From NCBI GenBank assembly GCA_963769585.1, contig CAVYMJ010000006.1, positions 2,418,001 to 2,482,000 of the forward strand: DNA of 64,000 bases, in the 5' to 3' direction. Position 1 is the first letter of the stretch, and the number at the start of each line of letters is the position of its first letter. Origin of the DNA: SSC3 sp963769585 (GTDB lineage: Bacteria; Actinomycetota; Actinomycetes; Propionibacteriales; Nocardioidaceae). Below the pieces are notes generated by a model. The model ran no database searches and was not told where the DNA came from. It saw only the letters and a program-made list of their open reading frames with translations. The translations under genes and the position numbers were made by a program. Shown here piece by piece: positions 23,913 through 33,439 of the stretch.

Positions 23913-25033
23913 GCGTCGGCTCCGACGTACCGGCGGCTGAACCGGCCACCGAGGCGGGTGACGATCTCGTAGCTGATGGTCCCGGCCGCCTCGGCCCAGT
24001 CCTGCGCCGTCGGCTCACCGGCCAGGCCAGGGCCGAAGAGCACGACAGGGTCGCCCGGGGCAGCCTCCGCGCCGTCCAGGTCGATGACGAACTGGTCCAT
24101 GCACACGCGACCGGCGACCGTACGCCGCGCACCGGCGGCCAGCACCGGGGCGACCGACGAGGCCTGGCGCAGGATGCCGTCGGCGTACCCCACCGGCACG
24201 ACCGCCAGCGTCGTCTCCTTCGCGGTGACATAGGTATGGCCGTAGGAGACCCCGACGCCGGCCGCCACCCGCTTGACCACGGCCATCTGGGCCTGCACGG
24301 TCATCGCCGGGACCAGGCCGAGCTCGACGGCCGAGGCCACGGTGGGGGCCGGGGTCAGCCCGTAGACGGCGATGCCGCACCGGACCAGGTCGAAACGCGC
24401 CGAAGGGCGGGTGAGGGCGCCGGCTGAGTTGGCCAGGTGCCGGACCTCCGGGTCCAGGCCTGCGTCCGCGGCGACCTCCAGCGCCTCGCGGAAGCGCTGC
24501 TCCTGCGCGGCGTTGGCTGGATGCTCCGGCTGGTCGCTGCAGGCCAGATGCGACCAGATGCCGGTGACCTTGACCGCTCCGGTGGCCTCTGCCTTAGCAG
24601 CGGCCGCGACCACCTCAGGCCACTCCTCCAGGGTCGAACCGCCCCGCGAGAGGCCCGTGTCGACCTTGAGCTGGAGCCGCGCCGGCCGGGCAGTGCTGGC
24701 CGCAGCCGCGATCTCCTCGACCTCCGCGACGGTGTAGGCGGTGACGTCGATCCCGGCCTCGATGGCGGGGGCATAGTCCTCTCCCGGGACTGCGAGCCAG
24801 CACAGGATCGGACCGCTGTCGCCGGCCGCCCGAAGCTCGAGGGCCTCCTCGATCACGGCCACGCCGAGCCAAGCAGCGCCGCCCGAGCGCGCGGCTCGGG
24901 CGGAGGCCGCCATGCCATGGCCGTAGCCGTCGGCCTTGACGACCGCCATCACCGGGCCGCAGGCCTGGGTCAGCGTCACCACGTTCGCGCGAACGGCGTC
25001 GAGGTCGACGACGATCTCCGCGCGGCTGGTCAT
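23909..25033 (-). CDS. alr: alanine racemase
   Basis: PLP enzyme that makes D-alanine for peptidoglycan. The 374-residue protein has the PLP lysine in VVKADGYGHG (Lys33), the C-terminal domain with the catalytic Tyr in GVSYGHTYV and the CMDQFVIDL segment around it. Length is normal. It is first in the alr-(GNAT)tsaE-tsaB-rimI-tsaD run, all coupled by overlaps or 10-bp gaps, and divergent from arfB by 32 bp. Confidence 0.97.
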   Translation of the reverse strand: MTSRAEIVVDLDAVRANVVTLTQACGPVMAVVKADGYGHGMAASARAARSGGAAWLGVAVIEEALELRAAGDSGPILCWLAVPGEDYAPAIEAGIDVTAYTVAEVEEIAAAASTARPARLQLKVDTGLSRGGSTLEEWPEVVAAAAKAEATGAVKVTGIWSHLACSDQPEHPANAAQEQRFREALEVAADAGLDPEVRHLANSAGALTRPSARFDLVRCGIAVYGLTPAPTVASAVELGLVPAMTVQAQMAVVKRVAAGVGVSYGHTYVTAKETTLAVVPVGYADGILRQASSVAPVLAAGARRTVAGRVCMDQFVIDLDGAEAAPGDPVVLFGPGLAGEPTAQDWAEAAGTISYEIVTRLGGRFSRRYVGADA

Positions 25034-25065
25034 GGGTCCATCTTTTCAGACGCGATGATGGGCGG

Positions 25066-25461
25066 GTGATCACGGTCCGCGGGTACGTCGTCCCCGACAG
25101 CGAGCTGTCGTGGCGCTTCTCGCGGTCGTCGGGCCCGGGCGGGCAGAGCGTCAACACCACCGACAGCCGGGTGGAGCTGATCTACGACCTGGCCGGCTCC
25201 AGCGCCTTCCCACCCACAGTGAAGGAGCGAGCCCTGAGCCGCGTGGGCGACCTCGTTGTGATCGTCGCCCGGGAGCATCGCTCCCAACTGCGCAACCGCC
25301 GGGCTGCCGAGGAGCGGCTCGCCGAGCTGCTCACCGAGGCGATCCTTCCGCCGCCCAAGCCCAGGGTCCCGACCAAGCCGACCAAGGCCTCGAAGCGTCG
25401 ACGCGTCGACTCCAAGAAGAGGCGCGGGGAGACCAAGCGGCTACGCCGGTCCCTGGACTAG
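25066..25461 (+). CDS. arfB: ribosome-rescue peptidyl-tRNA hydrolase ArfB-like
   Basis: A 131-residue protein with the GGQ hydrolase motif (SSGPGGQSVNTTDSRVEL, about residues 23-40), and a basic C-terminal tail (KPTKASKRRRVDSKKRRG) that can enter the empty mRNA channel of a stalled ribosome. In the family it releases nascent peptides from ribosomes stuck without a stop codon. Start GTG at 25066. Its last 21 bp overlap the end of the convergent nnr gene. Confidence 0.92.
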   Translation: MITVRGYVVPDSELSWRFSRSSGPGGQSVNTTDSRVELIYDLAGSSAFPPTVKERALSRVGDLVVIVAREHRSQLRNRRAAEERLAELLTEAILPPPKPRVPTKPTKASKRRRVDSKKRRGETKRLRRSLD

Positions 25462-26802
25462 TGCGGCACAGACCCCGGGGATCGCGGCGGCGACCTCCCC
25501 GGCGGTGATCGGCCCGTCCCCCCTGACCTGCACAGCGGCCGCGCCGTGCACCCACGAGCCGACCGAGGCCGCGTCGTACGGCGAGAGGCCTGCGGCCAGC
25601 AGTGCGCCGATCAGGCCGGCCAGCACGTCGCCCGCCCCGGCAGTCGCCAGCCAGGCGGGCCCGACGGTGGTCACCCGAACGGATCCGCCGGGCGAGGCGA
25701 TCAGGGTGTGCCTGCCCTTGAGCAGCACCACCGCGTCGAACCTGGCAGCCGCCTCGCGAGCGAAACGCAGCTGCTCGGCCTCCACCTCCTCACGCTTGGT
25801 CCCGAGCATCGAGGCGAGCTCACCGGCGTGCGGCGTCAGGACCGCGGGCACTCCCAGCGGGCCGGTGACCGACGAGAGCGCCGAGGCGTCGACCACCAAC
25901 GGCGTCCCCTCGGCCACGGCGAGGTCGAGATCCCCGCCACCGGGCCCGACGACCCACGCCTGCGCCTGTCCGGCCCCGACCACCTCCGGATGGGCCGTGC
26001 GTACGGCGGCGTCGGCCGCGCCGACGTACCGGACCATGCCGACCAGGCCCGCTTTGGCTCCCGCGACGCAGAGCATGGCGGCTCCGGGGTACTCCGGCGA
26101 CCCCGCCCGTATGCCGACGACGCCACGGGTGTACTTGTGCGCTCGCGGGTCCGGCCGCGGCAGCAGCGCACCCACGTCGGCCGCCTGCAGGGCCTCGACC
26201 GGCGCGGCGGGCAGGACCAGGCCGAGGTCGACCAGGTGGACGGCTCCGCACGCCTGCGCGGCCGGGTCCACCAGGTGACCGATCTTGTGGGTCCCGAAGG
26301 TCACGGTGACCTCGGCACGCACGTGGGGGCCGTCGATCCTGCCGTCGTCGACCGAGATGCCCGACGGCAGGTCTACCGCCACGAACGGGACTCCGCGCAA
26401 GCCGTCGACCAGTGACGCGGCGTCGGGCCTCAGCCCACCCGACCCACCGATACCGACGATGCCGTCGACCACGACCTCGGGCGACCCCGCCACCTCGACG
26501 ACTCGGCCTCCGGAGTCCCGCAGGGCGGCCAGCCCGGCTGGGTGCACGGCTGGGGCGAGCAGGATCGCCTCGACCGCGGCACCGCGCCTGGCCAGCAGCG
26601 CACCGGCGTACAGGGCGTCACCGCCGTTGTCGCCGGAGCCCACCAGCAGCAGCACCCGGCGTCCGTAGACGGACCCGAGGTAGTCCATCACCGCGTAGGC
26701 GAGCCCGGTCGCGGCCCGCTGCATCAGCGCACCGTAAGGCAGCGCAGCCAGCAGGGCCGCTTCGGCGGCCCGGACCTGGGAGACGGGATGCGCGTGCCTC
26801 AT
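25441..26802 (-). CDS. nnr: bifunctional NAD(P)H-hydrate epimerase/dehydratase
   Basis: Repairs damaged NAD(P)H hydrates. The 453-residue protein joins an N-terminal epimerase (about 1-210, with LLLVGSGDNGGDALYAGALL and the VDLPSGISVDDG loop) to a C-terminal ribokinase-like dehydratase (about 220-450, with LTPHAGELASML and the catalytic ATAGAGDVLAGLIGALLAAG). It is the common bacterial fused form. It lies downstream of acpS with a 69-bp gap and overlaps arfB convergently by 21 bp. Confidence 0.93.
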   Translation of the reverse strand: MRHAHPVSQVRAAEAALLAALPYGALMQRAATGLAYAVMDYLGSVYGRRVLLLVGSGDNGGDALYAGALLARRGAAVEAILLAPAVHPAGLAALRDSGGRVVEVAGSPEVVVDGIVGIGGSGGLRPDAASLVDGLRGVPFVAVDLPSGISVDDGRIDGPHVRAEVTVTFGTHKIGHLVDPAAQACGAVHLVDLGLVLPAAPVEALQAADVGALLPRPDPRAHKYTRGVVGIRAGSPEYPGAAMLCVAGAKAGLVGMVRYVGAADAAVRTAHPEVVGAGQAQAWVVGPGGGDLDLAVAEGTPLVVDASALSSVTGPLGVPAVLTPHAGELASMLGTKREEVEAEQLRFAREAAARFDAVVLLKGRHTLIASPGGSVRVTTVGPAWLATAGAGDVLAGLIGALLAAGLSPYDAASVGSWVHGAAAVQVRGDGPITAGEVAAAIPGVCAALVQGPA

Positions 26803-26871
26803 GTCCTCAGGCTAGAGGCTCCAGGATCGCCGCCGGGGACCATGGACTGACCCGGCGGCCGAGCCGACGAG

Positions 26872-27225
26872 CTAGTCCTCCAGGACGACGAAGGCAGAGG
26901 CGATGCCCGCATCGTGGGAGAGCGACACGTGGATGACGCGTACCCGGAGTGCGTCGGCCTGGGCCTGCACGGTGTCCTTGATGACGAAGGACGGCGCCCC
27001 GGCGTCGTTGGTGACGATCTCGGCGTCGTGCCAGGACATCCCGATCGGGGCACCGAGGGCCTTTGCGATCGCCTCCTTGGCCGCGAAGCGGGCTGCCAGC
27101 GAGGCGGTTGTGCGCCGGCGCTCCTCGGGGGTGAAGAGCCTCTCGAGCAGCCCAGGGGTCCGGGTGAGCGAGTCGGCGAAGCGGTCGATGTCCACCACGT
27201 CGACACCGACGCCGATGATGCTCAT
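26872..27225 (-). CDS. acpS: holo-[acyl-carrier-protein] synthase
   Basis: Transfers phosphopantetheine from CoA to ACP. The 117-residue protein matches AcpS size, begins MSIIGVGVDVVDIDRF (metal Asp in VDVVDI) and has the second motif RFAAKEAIAKALG (Glu metal ligand). Its ATG at 27225 overlaps the glmS stop (ATGA). The upstream coaA product makes part of the CoA it uses, though on the other strand. Confidence 0.95.
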   Translation of the reverse strand: MSIIGVGVDVVDIDRFADSLTRTPGLLERLFTPEERRRTTASLAARFAAKEAIAKALGAPIGMSWHDAEIVTNDAGAPSFVIKDTVQAQADALRVRVIHVSLSHDAGIASAFVVLED

Positions 27226-29066
27226 TCGACGGTGACGGACTTGGCCAGGTTGCGGGGCTGGTCGACGTCGTGGCCGAGCGCGTTGGCCAGCTCGCAGGCG
27301 AGCAGCTGGAGGGGGACCACGGAGACCAGCGGCTGGAGCAGGGTGGGCACCTTGGGAACCCGGATCACCACGTCGGCGTACGCCGTGACGACGTCGTCGC
27401 CCTCCTCGGCGATGACGATCGTGCGCGCACCTCGGGCGCGTACCTCCTGGATGCCGCTGACCAGCTTGTCGTGCAGCTGGTTCCGGCCGACCGGAGGCAC
27501 GATGCACACGACCGGCGTGCCCTCCTCGATCACCGCGATCGGGCCGTGCTTGAGCTCGCCCGCGGCGAAGCCTTCGGCGTGGATGTAGGCCAGCTCCTTC
27601 AGCTTCAGCGCGCCCTCGAGAGCGACCGGGTAGCCGGCGTGGCGGCCCAGGAAGATCACCGACTTGGCCGCACTGAGCTCGCGGGCCAGCGCGTAGATCT
27701 CCTCGGCCCCGTCCAGCACCCGCTGGATCTTGGCCGGGGTCTGGTCCAGCTCGCGCACCACGGAGCTGATCTCGTCGCCGTACCGGGTGCCGCGGACCTG
27801 TGCAAGGTAGAGCCCGAGCAGGTAGCACGCGACGAGCTGGGTCAGGAAGCCCTTCGTCGAGGCCACCCCGATCTCGGGACCCGCATGGGTGTAGATCACC
27901 GCGTCGGACTCGCGCGGAATCGTCGAGCCGTTGCTGTTGCAGATCGCCAGCACCTTCGACCGCTGCTCCCGGGCGTACCGGATCGCCATCAAAGTGTCGG
28001 CCGTCTCTCCGGACTGGCTGATCGCGACGACCAGGGTGTCCCTGGTCAGGATCGGGTCCCGGTAGCGGAACTCGGAGGCGAGCTCGACCTCACACGGGAT
28101 GCGGGTCCAGTGCTCGATGGCGTACTTGGCGACCATGCCTGCATAGAAGGAGGTGCCGCAGGCGATCACGACGATCTTGTCGACGTCGCGCAGCTCGTCC
28201 GCGGAGATTCGCAGCTCGTCGAGCTGGAGGCGACCTTCCTCGTCGTGCCGGCCCAGCATCGAGTCGGCGACCGCGTGCGGCTGCTCGAAGATCTCCTTGC
28301 GCATGAACCAGTCGTAGCCGTCCTTCTCCGCAGCGGAGAGGTCCCAGTCGACGTGGAAGGGGGTGCCCGACGCCGGGTTCCCGTCGAAGTCGGTAACGGT
28401 CACCGTGTCGCTGGTGATCGTGACTACCTGGTCCTGGCCGAGCTCGAGTGCCTCGCGGGTGTGCTCGATGAACGCTGCCACGTCGGAGGCCAGGAAGTTC
28501 TCCCCCTGGCCCAGTCCGACGACCAGAGGCGAGTTGCGCCGGGCCGCCACGACCTTCGACTCGTCGTGCGAGTCGACCGCGACGAGCGTGAAGGCACCCT
28601 GCAGCCGGCGGCAGAGCGTCTGCATCGCCGTGGTCAGGTCGGCGCCACCCTCCAGCTCCAGCTCCAGCAGGTGGGCGGCGACCTCGGTGTCGGTGTCGGA
28701 GAGCAGGTCGTGACTCTGCCGCTCGAGCTCGTGCCGCAGCGCGGCGAAGTTCTCGATGATGCCGTTGTGCACGAGTGCGACCCTGCGCGTCTGGCCCAGG
28801 TGCGGGTGCGCGTTCCGGTCGTTGGGTGGGCCGTGCGTGGCCCACCGGGTGTGTCCGATGCCGGTCGTGGACTCAGGCAGCGGGGACTCGGCCAGAGCCT
28901 TGTCGAGGTTGGCCAGCTTGCCGGCCTTCTTGTCCGAGGCGATCGCCCCGGCATGCACCAGAGCGACCCCGGCGGAGTCGTAGCCGCGGTACTCCAGGCG
29001 TCGCAAACCCCGGATCACGATGTCCTCGGCCTGCTGCGACCCGACGTAGCCAACGATTCCGCACAT
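27222..29066 (-). CDS. glmS: glucosamine-6-phosphate synthase
   Basis: Makes glucosamine-6-phosphate from fructose-6-phosphate and glutamine, the first step of UDP-GlcNAc. The 614-residue protein starts MCGIVGYVG (Cys2 becomes the N-terminal nucleophile), has the GATase loop RWATHGPPNDRNAHPH, two SIS sugar isomerase domains (about 285-425 and 460-600; VVIACGTSFYAG, SQSGETADTLMA), and ends LAKSVTVE as the family does. It heads glmS-acpS-nnr and is divergent from coaA. glmM, the next enzyme of the pathway, lies 1.8 kb further. Confidence 0.97.
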   Translation of the reverse strand: MCGIVGYVGSQQAEDIVIRGLRRLEYRGYDSAGVALVHAGAIASDKKAGKLANLDKALAESPLPESTTGIGHTRWATHGPPNDRNAHPHLGQTRRVALVHNGIIENFAALRHELERQSHDLLSDTDTEVAAHLLELELEGGADLTTAMQTLCRRLQGAFTLVAVDSHDESKVVAARRNSPLVVGLGQGENFLASDVAAFIEHTREALELGQDQVVTITSDTVTVTDFDGNPASGTPFHVDWDLSAAEKDGYDWFMRKEIFEQPHAVADSMLGRHDEEGRLQLDELRISADELRDVDKIVVIACGTSFYAGMVAKYAIEHWTRIPCEVELASEFRYRDPILTRDTLVVAISQSGETADTLMAIRYAREQRSKVLAICNSNGSTIPRESDAVIYTHAGPEIGVASTKGFLTQLVACYLLGLYLAQVRGTRYGDEISSVVRELDQTPAKIQRVLDGAEEIYALARELSAAKSVIFLGRHAGYPVALEGALKLKELAYIHAEGFAAGELKHGPIAVIEEGTPVVCIVPPVGRNQLHDKLVSGIQEVRARGARTIVIAEEGDDVVTAYADVVIRVPKVPTLLQPLVSVVPLQLLACELANALGHDVDQPRNLAKSVTVE

Positions 29067-29135
29067 GGGACCAGCCTACTAAGCGGTAGTCGCCCCGCCG
29101 TCGGGGCGATCCGGGGCTGCGGAACAATACGGTCC

Positions 29136-30113
29136 ATGCCATCGCAGGTGAGCGGTCCCGAGCGCGACACCGGACGGGACACCTCGCCGTACGTCGAGCT
29201 GGACCGAGCCGCCTGGGCCGAGCTCGGCGTGATGACCGAACAGCCGCTCACCGCGGACGAGATCCGGCGGGTCCGCGGCCTCTCGGACCGTCTCGACCTC
29301 GCCGAGGTGACCGAGGTGTACCTGCCGCTGTCCCGGCTGCTGTCCCTGTACGTCGAGAGCGCCGGAGCCCTGCACCGTGCGCAGGAGGCCTTCCTGGACC
29401 GGCCGCAGCCGCCGCGTACGCCGTTCGTCATCGGTGTCGCCGGGTCGGTCGCGGTCGGCAAGTCCACCACTGCCCGGGTCCTACAGCAGATGCTCGCGCA
29501 CTGGCCGGCCCACCCTCGGGTGTCGCTGGTCACCACCGACGGGTTCCTGCACTCCAATGCCGAGCTCGAGCGCCGCGGCATCCTGGACCGTAAGGGGTTC
29601 CCCGAGTCCTACGACCGCAAGGCTCTGCTCCGCTTCGTGATGGACATCAAGTCCGGCAAGGAAGAGGTCGTCGCCCCGACGTACTCCCACCTGGTCTACG
29701 ACGTGGTTCCCGGCGAGGCCGTCACGATCAAGCAGCCGGACATCGTCGTCGTGGAAGGCCTGAACGTGCTGCAGCCGGCACGCGCCCGTGAGGACGGCAA
29801 GACCGGCCTGGCGGTGAGTGACTTCTTCGACTTCTCGGTCTACGTCGACGCGGCCAAGGAAGACGTCCGGCAGTGGTACTGCGACCGGTTCCTGCGGCTA
29901 CGTGAGACCGCGTTCCGCGACCCACACTCCTACTTCGCCAAGTACGCCGACCTGTCCGAGGACGAGGCGCTGGAGGAGTCGCACCGGATCTGGGACACCA
30001 TCAACGGTCCCAACCTGGAGCAGAACATCCTGCCGACCCGCAGCCGGGCCACCCTCGTGCTCCGCAAGGCCCAGGATCACTCGATTCGCTGGGTTCGGCT
30101 GCGCAAGCTCTGA
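29136..30113 (+). CDS. coaA: pantothenate kinase (type I)
   Basis: Phosphorylates pantothenate, the first step of CoA synthesis. The 325-residue protein has the Walker A loop GVAGSVAVGKSTTARVL, VTTDGFLHSNAELERRG and the YYDVVP-type switch region (SHLVYDVVPGEAV). It starts with the ATG at 29136; the frame is open far upstream through glmS but that stretch is antisense non-coding. It starts 69 bp from the divergent glmS. Confidence 0.95.
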   Translation: MPSQVSGPERDTGRDTSPYVELDRAAWAELGVMTEQPLTADEIRRVRGLSDRLDLAEVTEVYLPLSRLLSLYVESAGALHRAQEAFLDRPQPPRTPFVIGVAGSVAVGKSTTARVLQQMLAHWPAHPRVSLVTTDGFLHSNAELERRGILDRKGFPESYDRKALLRFVMDIKSGKEEVVAPTYSHLVYDVVPGEAVTIKQPDIVVVEGLNVLQPARAREDGKTGLAVSDFFDFSVYVDAAKEDVRQWYCDRFLRLRETAFRDPHSYFAKYADLSEDEALEESHRIWDTINGPNLEQNILPTRSRATLVLRKAQDHSIRWVRLRKL

Positions 30114-30173
30114 GACGGGTCCGGCTGCGGGCGCCCGGTGCCGGGCACCGAGCCCGCGCACTAGAGTCGGCCC

Positions 30174-30806
30174 ATGACCGAGCTGAGCATGAACAAGGCA
30201 ATCCACGGTGCCGTCAGACGCGACCTCGACCGCTTCGTCAACGCCCTCTCGGCGTTCCCTCCCGGCGACCTGACCCGGGCTCGCAAGCTCGGCGCCGCGT
30301 GGGACAACTTCGACGACCAGCTCACCCACCACCACGAGGGCGAGCACGCCATCGCCTGGCCTGCTTTGATGTCCGTCGGGGTCAGCGAGGACCTCCTGGT
30401 GCAGCTGGACGCCGAGCACGACACCATGGCTGCGGCACTGGCCGAGGCCCGTACGGCGATGGGCGCCCTGCGCAGGACGGCGGGCCATGAGGAGTCCAGG
30501 TCCGCTCTCGCTGCCGTCGAGGCACTGCGGTCCGAGACGGTCACGCACCTCGACCACGAGGACCAGGAGCTCGAGCCGGTCTTCCTCGCCAAGCGCGACA
30601 CCCCGGAGCTCAAGGCGATGGGCAAGGCCTTCGGCAAGGTCAGCCCCGTTCGGGGCGGCCGGTTCTTCGAGTGGGTCCTAGACGGCGCCTCCGCCGACGA
30701 GCGCTCATCGGTCACCGGGAACGTGCCGGGCCCGGTGCTGACGATCATCGGCGGCCTCTTCGGCCGCGGCTATCGCAGGAACATCGCCCCGCTGTGGCGC
30801 GGCTAG
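30174..30806 (+). CDS. hemerythrin domain-containing protein
   Basis: A 210-residue protein with a four-helix hemerythrin/HHE domain. Iron-ligand candidates are in NFDDQLTHHHEGEHAIAWP (His cluster, about 44-58), LDAEHDTMAAAL and HLDHEDQELEPVF (about 125-137). Residues after 150 form a hydrophobic, Gly-rich tail of unknown role. Family members sense or bind O2, NO or iron. It lies between coaA and the convergent glmM, with 13 bp to glmM. Confidence 0.85.
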   Translation: MTELSMNKAIHGAVRRDLDRFVNALSAFPPGDLTRARKLGAAWDNFDDQLTHHHEGEHAIAWPALMSVGVSEDLLVQLDAEHDTMAAALAEARTAMGALRRTAGHEESRSALAAVEALRSETVTHLDHEDQELEPVFLAKRDTPELKAMGKAFGKVSPVRGGRFFEWVLDGASADERSSVTGNVPGPVLTIIGGLFGRGYRRNIAPLWRG

Positions 30807-30819
30807 CCGCCTGCAGCCG

Positions 30820-32166
30820 TTAGAGCGAGAGCTGCTCGCGGACCACGCGGGCCAGGCGGTCCGCGATCTCCTGCGCATCCGTGGCCGAGGCAGCCTCGAC
30901 CATCACCCGCACGAGGGGCTCGGTGCCGGAGGGCCGCAGCAGGACGCGGCCGGAGTCGCCGAGCTCGGCCTCAGCCTCGGCAACTGCGGCTGCCAGGACC
31001 GCGTCGTCGTCAGCCCGGGACTTGTCGACTCTGTCGACGTTGATCAGCACCTGGGGCAGGCGGGTCATCACCGAGGCGAGCTCGGCCAGGCTCGACCCGG
31101 TCACCGCCATACGCTCGAGCACGTGCAGCGCGGTGAGAATCCCGTCGCCGGTGGTGGCGTACTGGCTGAGGATGATGTGGCCGGACTGCTCTCCGCCGAG
31201 GGTGTAGGAGCCCGCCTTCATCGCCTCCAGCACATAGCGGTCGCCCACCTTGGTCTGGCGTACGCCGATCGACTCGCGCTTCATCGCCTGGACGAAGCCG
31301 AGGTTGCTCATCACGGTGGCCACCACCGTGTCGCCCTTGAGCGCGCCTGAGTCGCGCAGGGCCAGAGCCAGGATCGCCAGCAGCTGGTCCCCGTCGACCA
31401 CGGCACCACTGGCGTCGACTGCCAGGCAGCGATCCGCGTCGCCGTCGAAGGCGAAGCCGATGTCGGCGCCGTCCTTGAGCACGGCCGCTTGGAGAGACTC
31501 CAGGTGGGTGGACCCGCAGCCGTCGTTGATGTTGAGCCCGTCGGGCTGGGCGTGGATTGCGGTCACGTCGGCGCCGGCGTCGCGCAGCGCCATCGGGCCT
31601 GCCTCGGAGGCCGCGCCCTCGGCGCAGTCGACCACCACGCGCAGGCCGGTCAGCAGCTGTGTCGTGGTGCGGACCAGGTGTCCGGCGTAGTCGGTGATCG
31701 CGGCGTCGTACGACGACACCCGGCCGATGGCGGCGCCGGTCGGTCGCCGCCATGGCTCCTGGAGGCGCTTCTCGATGGCCTGCTCGATGACGTCATCGAG
31801 CTTGACGCCACCCCGGGCCAGGAACTTGATCCCGTTGTCCGGCATCGGGTTGTGCGACGCGGAGATCACCACTCCGAGGTCGGCGCCCAGCGAGCCGGTG
31901 AGATAGGCGACGCCAGGGGTTGGCAGGACACCGAGCCGGAGAACGTCGACCCCGGCCGAAGCCAGGCCGGCGACGACCGCGGCCTCGAGGAACTCACCAG
32001 AGATCCGGGTGTCCCGCCCGACCAGGGCCAGGGGCCGGTGCCCTTCGAAGACGCCAGCCTCGCCGAGGACGTGGGCGGCGGCAACAGACAGGTCCAGGGC
32101 CAGCTCGGCCGTCAGGTCGACGTTGGCCAGACCCCGAACTCCGTCGGTCCCGAAAATCCGAGCCAC
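30820..32166 (-). CDS. glmM: phosphoglucosamine mutase
   Basis: Converts glucosamine-6-phosphate to glucosamine-1-phosphate. The 448-residue protein starts ARIFGTDGVRGLAN, has the phosphoserine active site SASHNPMPDNGIKF, the metal loop DGDADRC and the phosphate-binding RPSGTEPLVRVMVEA. I chose the GTG at 32166 with GGAGAG close upstream. It follows rpsI-rplM on the minus strand, as in related genomes. Confidence 0.96.
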   Translation of the reverse strand: MARIFGTDGVRGLANVDLTAELALDLSVAAAHVLGEAGVFEGHRPLALVGRDTRISGEFLEAAVVAGLASAGVDVLRLGVLPTPGVAYLTGSLGADLGVVISASHNPMPDNGIKFLARGGVKLDDVIEQAIEKRLQEPWRRPTGAAIGRVSSYDAAITDYAGHLVRTTTQLLTGLRVVVDCAEGAASEAGPMALRDAGADVTAIHAQPDGLNINDGCGSTHLESLQAAVLKDGADIGFAFDGDADRCLAVDASGAVVDGDQLLAILALALRDSGALKGDTVVATVMSNLGFVQAMKRESIGVRQTKVGDRYVLEAMKAGSYTLGGEQSGHIILSQYATTGDGILTALHVLERMAVTGSSLAELASVMTRLPQVLINVDRVDKSRADDDAVLAAAVAEAEAELGDSGRVLLRPSGTEPLVRVMVEAASATDAQEIADRLARVVREQLSL

Positions 32167-32302
32167 GACTCTCCTCTCGATCCTGCCGGCACCCTGGTCC
32201 GAGCGGCGCCAGTCGGTGATCGCGAGGCGGAGAAGGGGCGACGGGCGTGGAGCCCGTCGACCGACGACACCGCAGCGAGCTGCCGCAGATGGCGTCGCTA
32301 GG

Positions 32303-32818
32303 TCAGCGCTTGCTGTACTGCGGAGCCTTACGGGCCTTCTTGAGACCAGCCTTCTTGCGCTCGATGACACGGGCGTCACGCGTGAGCAGCCCGGCCTTCT
32401 TCAGCGACGGGCGGTTCGCCTCGAGGTCGATGGCGTTCAGCGCACGGGCCACGCCCAGGCGCAGCGCGCCGGCCTGGCCGGTGATGCCACCGCCGTGGAT
32501 CCGGGCGATCACGTCGAACCGGCCGACCAGGTCGGTGGTCACGAAGGGCTCGTTGACGACCTGCTGGTGCAGCTTGTTCGGGAAGTAGTTGTCCAACGGG
32601 CGGCCGTTGACGGTCCACTGGCCGGTACCGGGCACGAGGCGGACGCGAGCGACCGCCTCCTTGCGGCGGCCGGTCGCAGCGGCAGGAGCAATGGTCGCGG
32701 GGCGCTGCGGTGCGTCGGCAGACGGAGCGCTCTCCGAGCTGTAGGCGATGCCCTGCTCGTCAACCTCGAAGGACTCCTCGATCTCGGAGTCCACGGCCTC
32801 GGTGGTGGTGTCAGTCAC
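32303..32818 (-). CDS. rpsI: 30S ribosomal protein S9
   Basis: The C-terminal 125 residues are S9: GRRKEAVARVRLVPGTGQ, RIHGGGITGQAGALRLG and the basic tail KKARKAPQYSKR that reaches the P-site tRNA. The first about 50 residues are an acidic, low-complexity extension (DSEIEESFEVDEQGIA) absent from most S9 proteins. I chose the GTG at 32818 (AAGGA 8 bases upstream); an ATG at 32836 is also open. It follows rplM by 21 bp. Confidence 0.95.
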   Translation of the reverse strand: MTDTTTEAVDSEIEESFEVDEQGIAYSSESAPSADAPQRPATIAPAAATGRRKEAVARVRLVPGTGQWTVNGRPLDNYFPNKLHQQVVNEPFVTTDLVGRFDVIARIHGGGITGQAGALRLGVARALNAIDLEANRPSLKKAGLLTRDARVIERKKAGLKKARKAPQYSKR

Positions 32819-32839
32819 GAAAGTTCCTTGTGTCATCGA

Positions 32840-33283
32840 TTACTGGGAGATCTGGGTGATCTCGAACGGTGTGGCCTTCTGGGCCTGGTGCGGGTGCTCC
32901 GGGCCGGCGTACACCTTGAGCTTCTTCAGCATCTGACGACCGAGACGGTTCTTGGGCAGCATGCCCCAGACAGCCTTCTCGATGGCCTTGCGCGGGTCCT
33001 TCTCCAGCAGGTCACCGAACGGGGTGGCCGACAGGCCGCCCGGGTAACCCGAGTGACGGTAGGCCAGCTTGGTGACCTTCTTGTTGGCCGAGAGCGCAAC
33101 CTTCTCGGCGTTGACGATGATGACGAAGTCGCCACCGTCCACGTGAGGCGCGAACGTCGGCTTGTGCTTGCCGCGGATCAGGTTGGCGCTCTGGACGGCG
33201 AGACGTCCTAGGACGACGTCGGTAGCGTCGATGACGTGCCACTCACGCTGAATGTCAGCGGGCTTCGGGCTGTACGTACGCAC
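32840..33283 (-). CDS. rplM: 50S ribosomal protein L13
   Basis: The 147-residue L13 is complete: VRTYSPKPADIQREWHVIDA at the start, VLGRLAVQSANLIRGKHK and the KNRLGRQMLKKLKVYAGPEH stretch near the end. I chose the GTG at 33283 with AAAGG 9 bases upstream; the open frame continues antisense to gltA but is not coding. It is first in the rplM-rpsI pair, with a promoter and long leader upstream. Confidence 0.95.
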   Translation of the reverse strand: MRTYSPKPADIQREWHVIDATDVVLGRLAVQSANLIRGKHKPTFAPHVDGGDFVIIVNAEKVALSANKKVTKLAYRHSGYPGGLSATPFGDLLEKDPRKAIEKAVWGMLPKNRLGRQMLKKLKVYAGPEHPHQAQKATPFEITQISQ

Positions 33284-33432
33284 GTTGGTGCGCCTTTCTC
33301 GTTCGTGGTCCGGCCACGGCGGATCCCGGGGTCGGTGGTGGTGCTGCGGCTTCTGACGAACACTGCCCGTGAGGCACTTCCACGGGTCTGCCTCCCAGGC
33401 TCGAAGATGCCTGGAAAGCGGCAGGAGTCGCG
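33284..33432 (-). promoter_or_regulatory. structured 5' leader of rplM-rpsI
   Basis: The mRNA from the promoter at 33440-33469 would have about 150 untranslated bases. It can form hairpins CCCGTG/CACGGG (33366-33386) and CCAGGC/GCCTGG (33395-33414). Ribosomal protein operons often use such leaders for feedback, and an L13-leader is known in Firmicutes, but I see no clear match to it here. Confidence 0.4.
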
Positions 33433-33439
33433 ACCGACA

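Noticed and set aside
27270..29135. Long open frame upstream of coaA
   Set aside because: The frame is open through glmS antisense but coaA homology begins only at the ATG at 29136.
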